The notes beneath the pieces are model-generated. The model worked only from the letters and a program-made list of their open reading frames with translations. It did not search any database and was not told where the DNA came from. A stretch of 64,000 bases of DNA. It comes from Allacma fusca (Eukaryota > Arthropoda > Collembola > Symphypleona > Sminthuridae). Shown one piece after another: positions 26,576 through 39,060 of the stretch. The DNA lies in assembly GCA_947179485.1 (NCBI GenBank), contig OX359245.1, positions 39,605,067 through 39,669,066 on the forward strand, written 5' to 3'. Position numbers and translations under genes: made by a program. Each line of letters starts with the position of its first letter. The stretch's first letter is position 1.

Positions 26576-29500
26576 AGGGGAGAAAAATTTAATATTTGAT
26601 TAAATTCCAGGGACCTGAGACCGAGGAACGAACAGGGTCGCTGGGGCATGAAAGTAAACAAGGTTAGAACTTCCTTTAAAATTGCATTTCTTCACCAAAA
26701 AAAAGGCAGCGGAATTCCATAGAGATTTTTAAAATTAAATAAAGCATTAGTGCATTTCCATAATTCTGTGTCCTACCAGGGGAAGGAAGGATTCGGGCGG
26801 AAATACTACATATATATGGACATGGACATACATAAATACATATAATATATATGCTCAAATGAGCATATCATTTAATTAACTTCTATATCCACTCCCCTCT
26901 CACATGGATTTTGTAAGACATGATGAAATACATTGCAAAATTCTCAAAACCTGGTAGCATGGGGAGGAAAGACCGGTGTGGTCACAGGAAAGGGAACACA
27001 CACGGATACATGAATAGAGGTACTGCACCAGAATAGAATTTTATATGAAGAAATTTGCGTCACTGTCATTTCCGGCAGAGTTCCTACACTAGTCCAGCCT
27101 TGATTCATTCTTCTTCCAAAGGATACAATAATATTGAGATAGAAAATATTCTACATAGATATCACCTGTATTGAATTCTGTAGATACCTATCTATAGATA
27201 CTTATGCATATATATATATTAAAGGGAAATGATGAAATATTAACTATACACTTTGTACACGCAAGGCTTAAAACGTTCCAGGGAATTTCTCCCCTGAGAA
27301 TTGGTTCCTACTCTCCAGACCACAGAAAATCCTCCAAGATTTTTTAATTTGTTCCTCTTCCTTCCTCCGTCACTTCCTTCCCTTCCTCAGAAATCTCAGG
27401 GATCAATTGTGTCCAATGACACGGGACGGGGGGAAAGGAAGGTGAAGGGTTTTGCTTCTCTATATATAAACACAACCCCAGATAAAAAAGACGAAGGAGA
27501 GTAAAATTCTAAACATACACTTAAAAAATCCTAAAGCGGAGGAAAGATTTTGAAATGAAGGTGATTTTTCCCCTTTATTACATCTTGGAATTCATAATCC
27601 AGGCATTACTTCCGAATAAATGGGGACATGGGAAGAATATTAATATTACTTGATGGTACGATGTATCTAGGTATACATACATACAGTACATAGGTAAAGA
27701 TGCGTATCTTCGAATGAATATTAAATGAGCGGAAGGCACAATATAGACAGGACCGGTTCAAAAGTGCTCATAAGGGAATGGAGGGGAAGGCTAGAACTAA
27801 AAATGATTACAGTCCTCGGGTTGTTCTCCATCTCCTCTAGGAAGGTACCTATGCGTCACACTAATCCCCCTAAGTAAGTAAAACCTTAAAACCATTCGAG
27901 TCTTTGGGGATTACGGGAGGAGGAGCCGGCCGAGCGCTCCTGAGCCTATATCTAATATTGTTTTCAAAGTTGGAGGAGAAAGGAGAGAGACAAGACGAAA
28001 CTCCAGAGCTTGTATATTTTTTAACAGGCAAACTTTCAGGTAAAGATTTTATTTTTCCACGTCTGTCGTTCCGGCTCTTGTACTAGAGCCATACAGAGAG
28101 TCGAGGGAGAGAGAGAGAAAGAAGAAATGAAAGAGAATTGCTTTAAATTCACGTCCCAACTATTTGCTAATGCAAATATTTATTTTCTACTTCAAAATAT
28201 ATCTTTAGGTATGTACATATATGGAACCTTGCGCCTTCATCCAGTCAACCTATATGTATCTCTATGAGCATCTTCTTTTGTATTACATGTATCTTATTTT
28301 TTCCATGCACACAAGACCACGACAGATACAGAGGGGAACGGAGGGTAAAAAAAAATCAGGACGAAATCAGGATTTATTACACAATCCTTCCCGCTAGGGT
28401 GTATTACTTCGTTATATCAACATGTGGTTGGTTCCCTTTTGAAATCATCTCTCTAGCTCTTACTTTTTCGGGGATTAGCAATAAGGGGAAAAGTTTTTGG
28501 GGTAAGAGGGAAAAAAAATCCTGAAGAATATGTAATAGTGTCCACACACATCTATGTGGTAGTAGTTTAAAAGTTACGGCGTCTCTTGATATGGAAGAAA
28601 CTTTGGAGTCCTAGCAGTTCCATACAGATGTATCTATCTACTTACTTACATATATCTTATATGTACTTATGTATCTATACGAACAGAAATGATGGGATTG
28701 CTTCCCCATATACTTACATATAGTATCTACATAATAATGTATGTATGTGAACTACACTTTTATTTTCGTATGTGTAAACATTAGCAGGTGAGTACACAGT
28801 CAAAGAGTGAAAGTCCGGGGAAAGACTGTCAGTTCAAGAGAGACGCCATATAAACTACTTGAAGAGACTCATCCCTATAATATTCTCTTTAAACAGACGT
28901 CCTTTTACGTCAAGAGGCTACAGAGTAAGTAAGTAGTAAGAGCCAGTAAACTCCGTTTCACAACCGCCTAAAAGAGAGAAGACAGGCCTTTACAGTATGT
29001 ACATCCAATGTAGGGGACTGAATTGAAATGGTTAAATAATAATAAGGCGAAACATGTACCTCATGTAGAGGGTTCTATTATTTATTTTCTCCTTATAATA
29101 GCTACCTACATCCCTATACTTATATATAGAGAGTCTGATTGTGAGAGTCACACGTAGGTATATGCATGTATGTACATGTATGCAATTACATTGAAAAAGA
29201 TGTGATTTACCAATTTTACAAAAACAATTCTGCCACATGTTCTCAAAATCACATCACATCATGGTCCCCTTCAATATTACTATGGCGGCCTCAGCTGTCC
29301 AGAGAGCCAGGGAAAGTCAGGGATTCATTTAGCGGAATCTTAAATATTTTATTCCAGACGAGGCGAGGCCGGTCCTAGGACAAACAAACTTTTGATGCTT
29401 ATCCGAACTAAATTTTATGGACTTCCCAAGGAGCTATTGATCAGACCACACTACATGTATCAGGAATCATCGGGACTGTCGTCAACACATACTTATGCAT

Positions 29501-32500
29501 AGGGAAGGAAGTTATGGGAGAACTTAGGCTCACAATTAAGAGTAGGAAAGTTGGGAAGAACTTCAGTCCCTGTTTTTATCCGAGTTACAAATTTACTTCA
29601 TTAGTCTCTGTCAATATTTGGGGATAAATTCCACCCCCCAAAAAAATGTCAATGAGTCTTCATATATTGTGGGACAGAGTCGGAGGTTTTGGAAATTCCT
29701 GGAGGAAACTTTCATTAGGACTTTCCCACACCCTTCGGGGATTGTGCAGATCCACAAATATATAGTGTCACAGTTAGGTAATATCTTGAAATTTTCTAAG
29801 ACAATATATTTAAAATGAGGGATGAAATATAGTGTGGAACATATATTTATTGATTCAAAGGTTACAAACAGGAGGAAATATTCCCAAGACCCCTGCAGAG
29901 TGTAGCATTTCGTTGTGCAATATAATATATACGTATAGATAGTAGTTTGGTTCGAAACCAGAACTTTTCTTTTGTATATGTATCAAACCGAAATCGGATT
30001 TAGCTTCTGTTCCATACGACAGAGAGTGACTCATATGGCCAATATGTTATATACTTACATACATATTGAATGTATCTATGTATACGTACGTAAAAAAAAG
30101 TCCATTTGGAAAATACAAATCTTTACCGCAGAACTGCACGTTTATTGTATAAGTACATTTGGACTCCCAAGCTGAGGAAAACAAAACCCGGGATTGAGCC
30201 TGTAAGAGAGGAAATCTGTCCTACGCCATAATTCCAATCCCCTGCTAATTCTATACCCGGGATATAAAATCAAGGCTAAACACAAACAGCGTCCATTTCC
30301 GCCCAGGGATTTGGATGGTATAAAACGAATAATAACAATAGGATCGGCTGAGAAGTTTCCGAACAGATGGTTAAAGTAGTGGAGGAAAGGTTAAAAGTCG
30401 CTAAAAATAAAGACAAAGCCAGTGTACTATTAGTACGTATTTCTTTACTAGCCGCTGACATGGATACGTACTCAGTAAGAAACAAGGTCAGGTTTCCTAC
30501 CCTATATCCTCGGAATATTAGTGCATGAAACACACATGTGGTAGATGTGAGATTGGCGGACCTTTGATAAATTATTCTCAAACTGGAACACATTATATAA
30601 TCCTACAAATTTCCTCCTTCTCAAAATGTTTGCAATTTCATATTGGACACGGAACTCTGTAACTAACTGCATCATAGGCTGGGTTCATTAAACTATAATT
30701 ATTATATTCCCCCTTAAAATTATGCTATGTATACTAAAAAAACATTACGTATTTTTATATGTTAATACAGAGGCTTGTATAATACAAAATAATACAAATT
30801 CCAAGTAAATACATGATGTTGATAAATCTACTACAACTATATATATACAGTATACAGCGTATCTCAATGTCGTTGACAAATGTCTCAATGGAAATTGCTA
30901 GGGAAGAGGAAGACATTAAAAGGAGGCCCGGATCGAACTTGTTGACAATGATATCTGTAATTATTTGCGGAGATGGATATAATTAGATCATAATTAATTA
31001 CTGCCAGAGCCAGGTGACACTACACTCTCAGAAGAAGTCGAAAAACTTATACCAGTAAAAGGAAATAGCACACATCAAACAGAACTTCCTCGGAAGATAA
31101 TTGGCTGCCAGGAGTTATATAGCGTCAGTGTAATCCGGACGCAAGATATAGATACGCCCCGGAGTCCTCCAAGATTACAGACAAAAATAATTACTTATGT
31201 AAACTGAGAATCTTCCGTGATTACAAAAACTGACAATGAGAGCACATCTCCTGGTAATCCACTAACAATTATGAAAGCCTCTCTCCTGTGCCTATTCCTT
31301 TCTTTTACAAAAGGAAATTTCAAGCATAGCAAGTTGTGAGTTGTTCCAGTCAAAGAAGCCCTCATAACTAAAGATACACTACTAAGTTTTAATCGACCCA
31401 GTCAAAGTTGAGTCTCCAAAACCACACACGCAGTGGTTAACAAGCATGTTTGTAAGAAAAGGTTTTGTATCCAACGAGACTAATACTTGAATGAAATATT
31501 ACTCCTGATGGATGGGACGAGAATCCGGGGGAGGAAGGAGATGGAAAGTAAATTAGCTGAGTTAAAACTTGCTTTCCCAGGATCATTTCTTCCTACATCT
31601 TGTGTACACATTTCAAATGGTTTGAAATGTATATACGGTGGATGGGAAGCCAGTATAATTTTAGTAACGTCAACTGCTTTTACGGTTTCATTTCATGAAG
31701 AATCTTAGGAGTAGATATGTATATATACTCTTTTCAAGCAGAAACTCCATCTGCTTCCGACCAGATTACCCACACCAGGTTTGCAGCTTTCCGGGCAATA
31801 GATTAGAGAGGATTCCATAAAATAATAGGGATGAAGGTGGGAATGAAGCTGAAACGTCATGGTCGTTCGATTCATTGTTTTTTAGCAAGTTGCCAGGCGG
31901 AGTGAGTGAAACTGAAATGAGCATTTGTAGATAGGCAGTTCCATTCTTGTGAATGTGAATGAATGTGGAAGTAATATAGGAAGGTCTCATGGGATGATAT
32001 AATGTGGGAAGGTGTTAGTGCATATATATAATGCACTTTAATTCGTATCACAACAACCCCTGCATTCCTACTTCCAAGAAGCTCATAAAAATAGACCGGG
32101 GTTTAGGAAGATTGCCGCAACATATGAAGTTCTAGTGGTAATTTGTAGTGTGCGGGTTGAACATTCAGGGAAAGCTAAGGCCTCCAGGGAGTTTTAACAC
32201 ATTTCAATCAAACTTGAAGGATAGAGCGGAGCGATGTTGGTGACAATGCAATTACCGTAATTAAATTCTTGGCTAGTGTAGTACACTTCCCTTCTGTTAC
32301 ATGGAGCTCCCAAAGAGAACAACAAAACTAAAGAGTGCCTCTGAGAACTTTTAGCACTTCCCTCCCACCAGAGAGATTTTACAAGATAGAGTCAAATTGA
32401 AAAGAGCCTCCTACACTCTGTAGACCTTAATAGCTTGTAAAATTTAACACAATTTACATCTTCACATATGGAATTCAATTAATTTCCTTGACTTTCTATA

Positions 32501-33096
32501 TCCCCATACCCTACTACGCGTACTGAGTTTAAATACGATCAGAACACAATCATGAACCTATTTACGGGAGTAATTAAAACTCTGACAACAGATTGATCTG
32601 TCAACTACATCATTACTCTCTCCACTAAAAGGTACAAAAATAACATTTACTATACATATAGGTAGTTAAGTTCTACCATAACCTGAAGCAATATATTCCT
32701 TCAGACTTGTTATTAAAGACCTATAATGTATGCCGACCACATGCACGTACACAGGAAACACTGGATCGATTTTTTCAAGGAGATTCTACGAAAGCACTGT
32801 AAATGCAGTTAAGAACTTCAGCCTCAAAAGGAACACTCCAGCTACTTTGAAATTCAAAAGGGGTAATGACTATGCATTTTGAATATTCATCCCCAACTCC
32901 GCCAAGTCAACTTCAAAAATAACTTCCACTTTCCCGGACTTGCTCCTTCTTTTTTTTTTTACATAAACCATTTCAGTGTTCTCTTTTTTCACAGTGAAAT
33001 CAATGGGGTAGCCTTGCGTGGTTGGTATTGGTATGCATCCCTTCAAGTAGGTAGGGTTTCATAGGAAATAAGCAATTCTGCGAAATAAGATCTTAC

Positions 33097-33132
33097 CTCA
33101 GATGGATCATCCACCAGCATCTCCTCTATTTC
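33097..33132 (-). CDS. RSK: RSK N-terminal micro-exon (12 codons)
   Basis: The exon lies between acceptor TTCCAG and donor G|GTAAGA on the minus strand and reads EIEEMLVDDPSE. Its 36 nt keep phase 0 on both sides, so it can be included or skipped without shifting the frame. It follows the exon starting MPLAHQ by 255 bp. The acidic composition resembles the variable acidic stretch between the RSK N-terminus and the kinase domain. It is supported by splice sites and phase, not by a conserved motif. Confidence 0.62.
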
Positions 33133-33387
33133 CTGGAAAAATAACAAATGTTAAAACAAGGCACTCACACTAAAAATCGATAAACTGGTCCAGAAACAAA
33201 ACTGTGCTAAAATCAAATAAACAATAAATTCAAATTGAAACCACCAACGTGTTTGCGGAAGCTAACGAATAAAAACACGACCTAAATTAAATACTGGCTT
33301 CCCAGCTTGCGAAAAAAATATTCAAATTTTCCCTGTACCAACAGAACCTGTAATTGAATTTTGGAATTGTATTGACATTCAACTTAC

Positions 33388-33453
33388 AGCATTGGATGGC
33401 GGAGGACGTTTAGTGTCTCCCCAAGGGACACCCAGCTGATGAGCCAAAGGCAT
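33388..33453 (-). CDS. RSK: RSK distal first coding exon
   Basis: The ATG at 33453 opens MPLAHQLGVPWGDTKRPP and ends in PSNA at the donor GCT|GTAAGT. The MPLA-xL-x-PW start matches the known N-terminus of RSK2-type kinases, which is why I assign this exon to the gene whose kinase exons lie 28 kb away. A 5' acceptor (TTACTGTTACAG) ends at 33499, so the transcript has at least one further non-coding exon upstream. The exon has 22 codons and ends in phase 0, compatible with the micro-exon at 33097-33132. Confidence 0.78.
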
Positions 33454-33498
33454 TTTCCTTTTTTGTTTGCCCACCACCTTTTATTTTCTCCGATGGAT
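33454..33498 (-). other. 5' untranslated part of the RSK distal exon
   Basis: Sequence between the splice acceptor CAG (33499-33501, minus strand) and the start codon at 33453, including a purine-rich AAAAAAGGAAA leader just before the ATG. Confidence 0.5.
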
Positions 33499-34769
33499 CT
33501 GTAACAGTAAATAAAGCACATTTAGTATTTTATATCAATCCGATAAAAATCTATCTATAGAAATACCAGACAGGAACCCGCTAAATTAAACTTTTTTTCT
33601 CAACTAACTCCGACGAAGAAATTCATTCCCGTATTTAACAAAGATCCTGCTCCTAAACTCCTATACACACTGTCAAAACCTTGAATAGTCAAAATTTCTA
33701 GACAAAATCAAAGCAAAAGCCCTATCTACAAATACTTATCTCCTAGTGCCTAGTAGTAATCAAACCTTCCATACATGTACCCCAATTAATTAAAAAATGA
33801 CTTCCACTAATGATAGTGTATATTTGATTTCAAAGGTGAATTCCGAAAGAACGCTTCGAACAAAAATATCCCAAATAATTTTCTCGGAACAAAAACCTGA
33901 ATTCCTAAATATAACAACGTTGTCACACATAAGTTCAAAGACAAATTCCCGACCGGCTCGACAATCTCATTATCGATACATACAGCTACATACATACACT
34001 TACTCACGTTACTATTACTGTATTAATCTCAAAGGATACAAAATGTTTCCATTCCTGATCATGAGTACGAATGTTTCCGTAAATTTGAGCACGTATAATT
34101 ATACATAAATACTTGAGCCGTTCGTTATCAGAGCTACAATCATCAAACACTTTATCATAATCCAAGCTACATTTTTGATGTCACTCATATTATGCAAGAC
34201 TATCTCCTCAAAATACTAACGTTGGATACAAATAATTTTCTCCACATTATATCTCTCCTGGCCACGTTCTCCAAAATCCAATATACTTCCCACATACTGG
34301 AAAGACATCTGATCCCATCAACCCTATGTGCTCCACATATGTTTTTAAATACAAACCTCTCCGATATCACTAACTCAAACTTGTTACGCTACTCCACTGT
34401 TCCCCTCAATCTACAGCCAAGGCACACAATTATAATTGATTTGTAACTAATTAAATGACCTAACACTAGCATACAATTTTCTACAATAATTATATCATTG
34501 CCATGGACAGGTATGCACACAGTCCTAAGATTTCCACAATATTTAGACGGGTTTCCTTCCGTTCGTTCTGTTCCTCTAAGCACTGGCACCAAATAAATTC
34601 TTAGTTTGAATCTTGACTGTAATACATAAAAAAAAACGGGAAAAATCAAAATTGGTCCGTCAAAGTTGAGAATTACTCGGAAACAAAATAATGTCACCTC
34701 TCAAATAAAAATTGCAGTTTACATAATTTTGTCATAATTAGTCAAATTAAAATTAACATTAAAAACTCA
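33499..34769 (-). other. Probable intron in the RSK 5' untranslated region
   Basis: Lies between the acceptor at 33499 and a GTGAGT donor at 34770. A second GTGAGT donor at 34989 could serve an alternative leader exon. AT-rich; no coding features seen. Confidence 0.4.
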
Positions 34770-34989
34770 CCTGTTCCGTATGCACCCACCTTACAAATAA
34801 TTTCCCACTCAAAAAAAAGTTAAAAATAATGTTGTACTTATTACTAAGAATTCAAAACTATAATCCAGGATTTAGGGGGAAAGAGGCAAAGGACATAAAT
34901 AAATATTATAGGATGAACTGTCTGTTCTATATATGTATGTATGTCTTAAAACACGTGAAACGGAAAGGGATGATGATTCCCACACTCAC

Positions 34990-35515
34990 CTCTGAAATCC
35001 TCTCTTCCGTTTGGATCAACCAAATAAGACTGAAATAAATTCCCGGAAAAGAACTCCACCGAAGAACATCAACTTTTATAACGTACAAATGTATTACACA
35101 CTTTCGGGAACTGAAAAATCAAAATTAAATCTCCTTTTTTAGAAAAATGTAACTTTTCAAAATAAAATCCTTTTTGTAACAAACTGTACTAGTATATATG
35201 GAGTCACTCAAAAAAAATTATTAGAAATCACAGGAAACGTTTTTGTAATTTTATCTGGATTGAATTTACCCCCGTATTTTTCTGCAAGGCTGGATATTTT
35301 TTAGTCACGGAACCGTTTCGGACTGAACCTCACAAGACGGTGAGCAATTTCAACTGAAATTCCGAGCAGCTGAAAGACTCCGACGGGAAGGAGCAGTTTC
35401 AAGTGGTTTTTCCCTATATGAAATCATACGGGCTATATGTATATACTCAGGCTATACATTTTACGCGTAAGTGTACGTCGTGGGGTGGACGGTTGTGCAG
35501 TGTTAGAGTGGTCCT
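34990..35515. promoter_or_regulatory. Putative divergent promoter between RSK (minus) and a plus-strand gene
   Basis: This interval separates candidate RSK leader-exon donors (34770, 34989) from a plus-strand ATG exon at 35516. It becomes less AT-rich between about 35280 and 35520. No TATA box, initiator or transcript evidence can be fixed by eye, so this is inferred from the head-to-head layout alone. Confidence 0.3.
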
Positions 35516-35578
35516 ATGAACGGAGTGGACTTGTTGTATGACTGCCTCTGGGGCCTGAAAGCCTACGACTGGCTGGAA
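35516..35578 (+). CDS. Candidate first coding exon of an unidentified gene
   Basis: An ATG opens 21 codons that read MNGVDLLYDCLWGLK and then AYDWLE, ending at a consensus donor GAA|GTAAGC in phase 0. The helical pattern (leucines and tryptophans spaced as in LxxALxxxDxxxLExLL) would suit an ankyrin-type N-terminus, and the TRPA-like S6 exon lies 6.5 kb downstream on the same strand. That link is a guess. The start context is weak (C at -3) and I found no convincing second exon. Confidence 0.33.
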
Positions 35579-35861
35579 GTAAGCTCCTGGGATTAATACA
35601 TTGTTATGTTTGTAGGGGCGAAATAGGGGTATAGTTCAAGAGTGCAGCAGTAATGCCGAGGCCAGGGATATTATTCATACCTGAGAGATGTTTAAAAAGG
35701 GATTTTTTGAAAATTTTGTTCAGGTTTTTGAACACGAAAAAGTAGGAATTGCCACTTCACAAATTAGAATTGTTTGGACAATTTTGTTTTGTCTCTCATA
35801 AATCTAGGATCGTTACTTGAAAAGGGGATTTTTTGCGGGTTTTGTTTTTTGAGTCAATAAA

Positions 35862-36420
35862 AACAAGGATTTGGTTTTGAGAAACAAGGATTTGGTTTTC
35901 AGAATTAAGGATTTTGTTTTTGGAAATAAGGATTTTGTTTTTAGAAATAAGGATTTTGTTTTTAGAAATAAGGATTTTGTTTTTAGAAATAAGGATTTTG
36001 TTTTTAGAAATAAGGATTTTGTTTTTAGAAATAAGGATTTTGTTTTTGGAAATAAGGATTTTGTTTTTAGAAATAAGGATTTTGTTTTTAGAAATAAGGA
36101 TTTTGTTTTTAGAAATAAGGATTTTGTTTTTAGAAATAAGGATTTTGTTTTTAGAAATAAGGATTTTGTTTTTAGAAATAAGGATTTTGTTTTTAGAAAT
36201 AAGGATTTTGTTTTTAGAAATAAGGATTTTGTTTTTAGAAATAAGGATTTTGTTTTTAGAAATAAGGATTTTGTTTTTAGAAATAAGGATTTTGTTTTTA
36301 GAAATAAGGATTTTGTTTTTAGAAATAAGGATTTTGTTTTTAGAAATAAGGATTTTGTTTTTAGAAATAAGGATTTTGTTTTTAGAAATAAGGATTTTGT
36401 TTTTAGAAATAAGGACTTTT
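35862..36420. repeat. 21-bp minisatellite, about 26 copies
   Basis: Tandem array of GGATTTTGTTTTTAGAAATAA and close variants. The first three units are the most divergent; most of the rest are identical or differ by one base (A to G in TTTAGAAA). Because the unit is a multiple of three and stop-free in several frames, long open frames appear on both strands (roughly 170-218 codons). These are by-products of the repeat and not genes. Confidence 0.96.
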
Positions 36421-38943
36421 TGAAAATTTTGTGTTTTGCTGTCATAAATCAAATATTTTGCTCAGGGAAATCAGGAATTGATTTTTAAAAACAGGGAATG
36501 TTAAAAATATCTGGGTCAGGGTCCAGTGCAGGATTCCCACCCCTGGGCAATGGGAGTGTAATCTTTTCGAATGCAATCATGTCTATTTGTCCGTCAAAAC
36601 GATAGACACGAGACAATTTTCGTATAATACAAGCGCATGTGGCAGCTGAAGGTAATGCCGAAAGTAATGAGAGATGAGATTGGGGTTGCTATAAGGAGCT
36701 AGCGAATCTTCTTTGCCACAGTGCAATATTATTATTATTGTTTGTTTGATGAAGTTGTATTGGTACAAATTAATGTAAGTTATGCTTTGAATGTTTTAGT
36801 CATGTAATTGTATTAGGAGCAACAATGGTGCATTTATTAGGACTCTTTCACGCGAGTTTTTCTGTTTTCTTCTTTTCACGATTAGTGAAAAGGGGATGTT
36901 GAAGGGTTAAGGAAAGTCTGTACTCGTGAGGTAGTTGGTCCTTCAATTAATCTGCCAACAAATGGATTAGGAGAGAAAACTTTGAAATAACAATTATTCG
37001 GGGGTATCGATCTCAGACGGCAAACCGCAAATGTATAGTCAGCTATGAAGAATTTCAGAATGTCATCAGCAATAAACAGTAAATGTATTTATATAAAATT
37101 CTTTCTAGACGAAAGCTGACATTTTGTACTAGGTCAAACATGAGACAGTGAAATCAAAATTCATTTCGGTACTTCCAAAAACCCAAATTCCTTACCTTTG
37201 CCCCTAAATCTTTTCTTTAAAATTGGATTTGTAGTTGGAAACTAACTAAATCCAATAGAACGGATTTCCAATGAAGTGACTATAAGCTAAGGAGCTTTAC
37301 TGGAAAGCGAATGATCTGGAACCTACTGACAAAGATATTTGGGCAAATAATTATGTGCGGCAATAATTTGGGAATCCCCAAATAATCCAGGCGTTGGTTC
37401 AGATTTTTTTGCTCCGGTGTCTGTATATTACGACCCTAGTTAATGAAACATGTCCTCATTTCTTTAAAATTTTCCAGAGAAACCACCTACCATCTATCTT
37501 CCGAGTACTTGTCCATTAACTTGTAGGATATTTTAACAAATATGGTTGCAAATCACACCCACCGAATTAATTAGGCTTAAGCATGTCCACTAGGGGGGAA
37601 TCGTTCTTTGGATAAAAAGAGTCGAAAAATAATGAAGTGGCGACGAATTTACTACTATTTTAACGTTAGGGGTAATTATACCTGGGTCTTAAATGCAGTG
37701 GTAGGGGACTGGGACAAGCGGCATCCTGTGCTAAAGCAGGAATTTAACTTACCAGGACTTAGATTCATCGGAACGATGCATTTGGGATATGAGTCCGACA
37801 GTCTGACAACGAGTAGATTAACTAATACAATATAAACTTGTTCAAGGATGCCGGCTGTTAAGACTAAAGACTGCATAACATTGCTTCGAATTGGAGTCAC
37901 AGCCTCTAACAAATTGTATGTAGCTCCATGTCTTTAGATCAGAGAGGAATTCCACAGGCGCAAGTGTACTTGATGACTACCTATGTATGTGAAATGTGAA
38001 CGTGAGGAGCTGTGCTTTACAGCCAGAAGTTCTTGCATTTTCGTACGTATGTATTTCCATAGCATGGGCTAGAGATTAATGTGGCAGTCTCGTTGTGTTA
38101 TGAGTGCATTTGAAGACATAGTGTGTGTGTGTAGTGATTGTGTGTGTGTGAATGGCTTTTATTATGTATTTTATTATTTAGCGGCTGCGTCGCCCACTTC
38201 TCCTTCGCGTGTTTGTACAGTTCACTCTAACTATATCCGACACTCATATCGAACAGCAAGTGCATATTCCATAATAACAAAATTACTTGGGGATCCTTCT
38301 ACACCCAGATGCTAGTGTATATATAGTATGACTTCACACAAAGCAGATTTATCCTTTGCATGGATCCACTTGCTCTTTTATTAACCTGTTCAAGTATTTT
38401 TAATGGAGGGAAACTTAAAGGCTGTTTAATTTCTATGGGAAAAACAAAATGACATGTTACTTTGGAGCGTTGAGCATAAGTTGATTACCCAATGTTAATT
38501 TATTCAAATTTTAAAACCTGAGAGTTTTCGTTTCTTTCCAACTGTTCCCCTGATGTCATCTAATGCACCTTGTATAACAGGAACCTGGTACAGCTGGAAC
38601 CGTCATTAGAGACTCATTTTTAAATGTCATTCTCTCTGCCAGGGCAAATCAATTTGCGCATTTTCCATTTGAAGTAATCCAATGTTAATTTTTCTCCTTA
38701 TTTAAGAGCATGCTACTATATTAGCCAAATTTTACTGGTACCATTGGTGCTATGTGCTACAGAGCATTTTTTAATCATGTAATTTAGAAGGGAGAAGTAG
38801 AGTACTTTGTGCCAGCATAATTGCAAATGTCCGAAAATGATATAATTTAATATTCACATATTTAGGAAATCAAATGAGACCAGTTTTTGGTAAACAAATA
38901 ATTTAGAAGCACTTTTTTAAATTGATGACAATTTCTTTTCCAG
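36421..38943. other. Non-coding stretch, no convincing exon
   Basis: Includes the right flank of the minisatellite and several short open frames around 37.6-38.3 kb, none with a recognisable family. A GT/GTGA-rich patch lies near 38120-38150. Confidence 0.4.
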
Positions 38944-39060
38944 CATGGATTTTGCTCCTCTCCTGGGGTTACGTAAAAGGCTGCTATCAACACCTGCCAC
39001 TTCACATACAAATCCTGCAGAATGTTGAAACTTTGTTTGCATTGTGCATGTCGGGAATGA
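38944..39060 (+). CDS. Possible exon of the TRPA-like channel gene (S4-S5 region)
   Basis: A strong acceptor (ATTTCTTTTCCAG) ends at 38943. In one frame the following sequence reads WILLLSWGYVKG, then CYQHLPLHIQILQNVETLF. That is an aromatic/leucine helix followed by a P-x-x-x-I-x-x-L-x-x-V pattern resembling the S4-S5/S5 entry of TRPA channels. The 3' end is uncertain; a GTATGG at 39061 would serve as donor. Similarity is only at the level of pattern. Confidence 0.22.

Larger units (their letters stand above)
21078..33096. other. Long RSK intron, second part; no gene recognised
   Basis: About 12 kb of AT-rich intron with microsatellites, a G-rich tract and a perfect hairpin with an E-box loop (listed separately). 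Between 27.3 and 28.5 kb composition is more mixed, with short open frames but no family I recognise. No exon with consensus splice sites and RSK-like coding was found. Confidence 0.5.

Noticed and set aside
30276..30593. 105-codon minus-strand frame and a sequence (ATCGGCTGAGAAGTTTCC) recalling a mariner terminus
   Set aside because: No matching inverted partner or transposase was found nearby and the frame has no family.
35796..36488. Four long repetitive open frames (about 170-218 codons) on both strands
   Set aside because: They are translations of the 21-bp minisatellite, which is free of stops because of its period; no independent coding evidence.
37608..37912. Open frames on both strands near 37.7 kb
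   Set aside because: Neither strand gives a consistent exon with family similarity.
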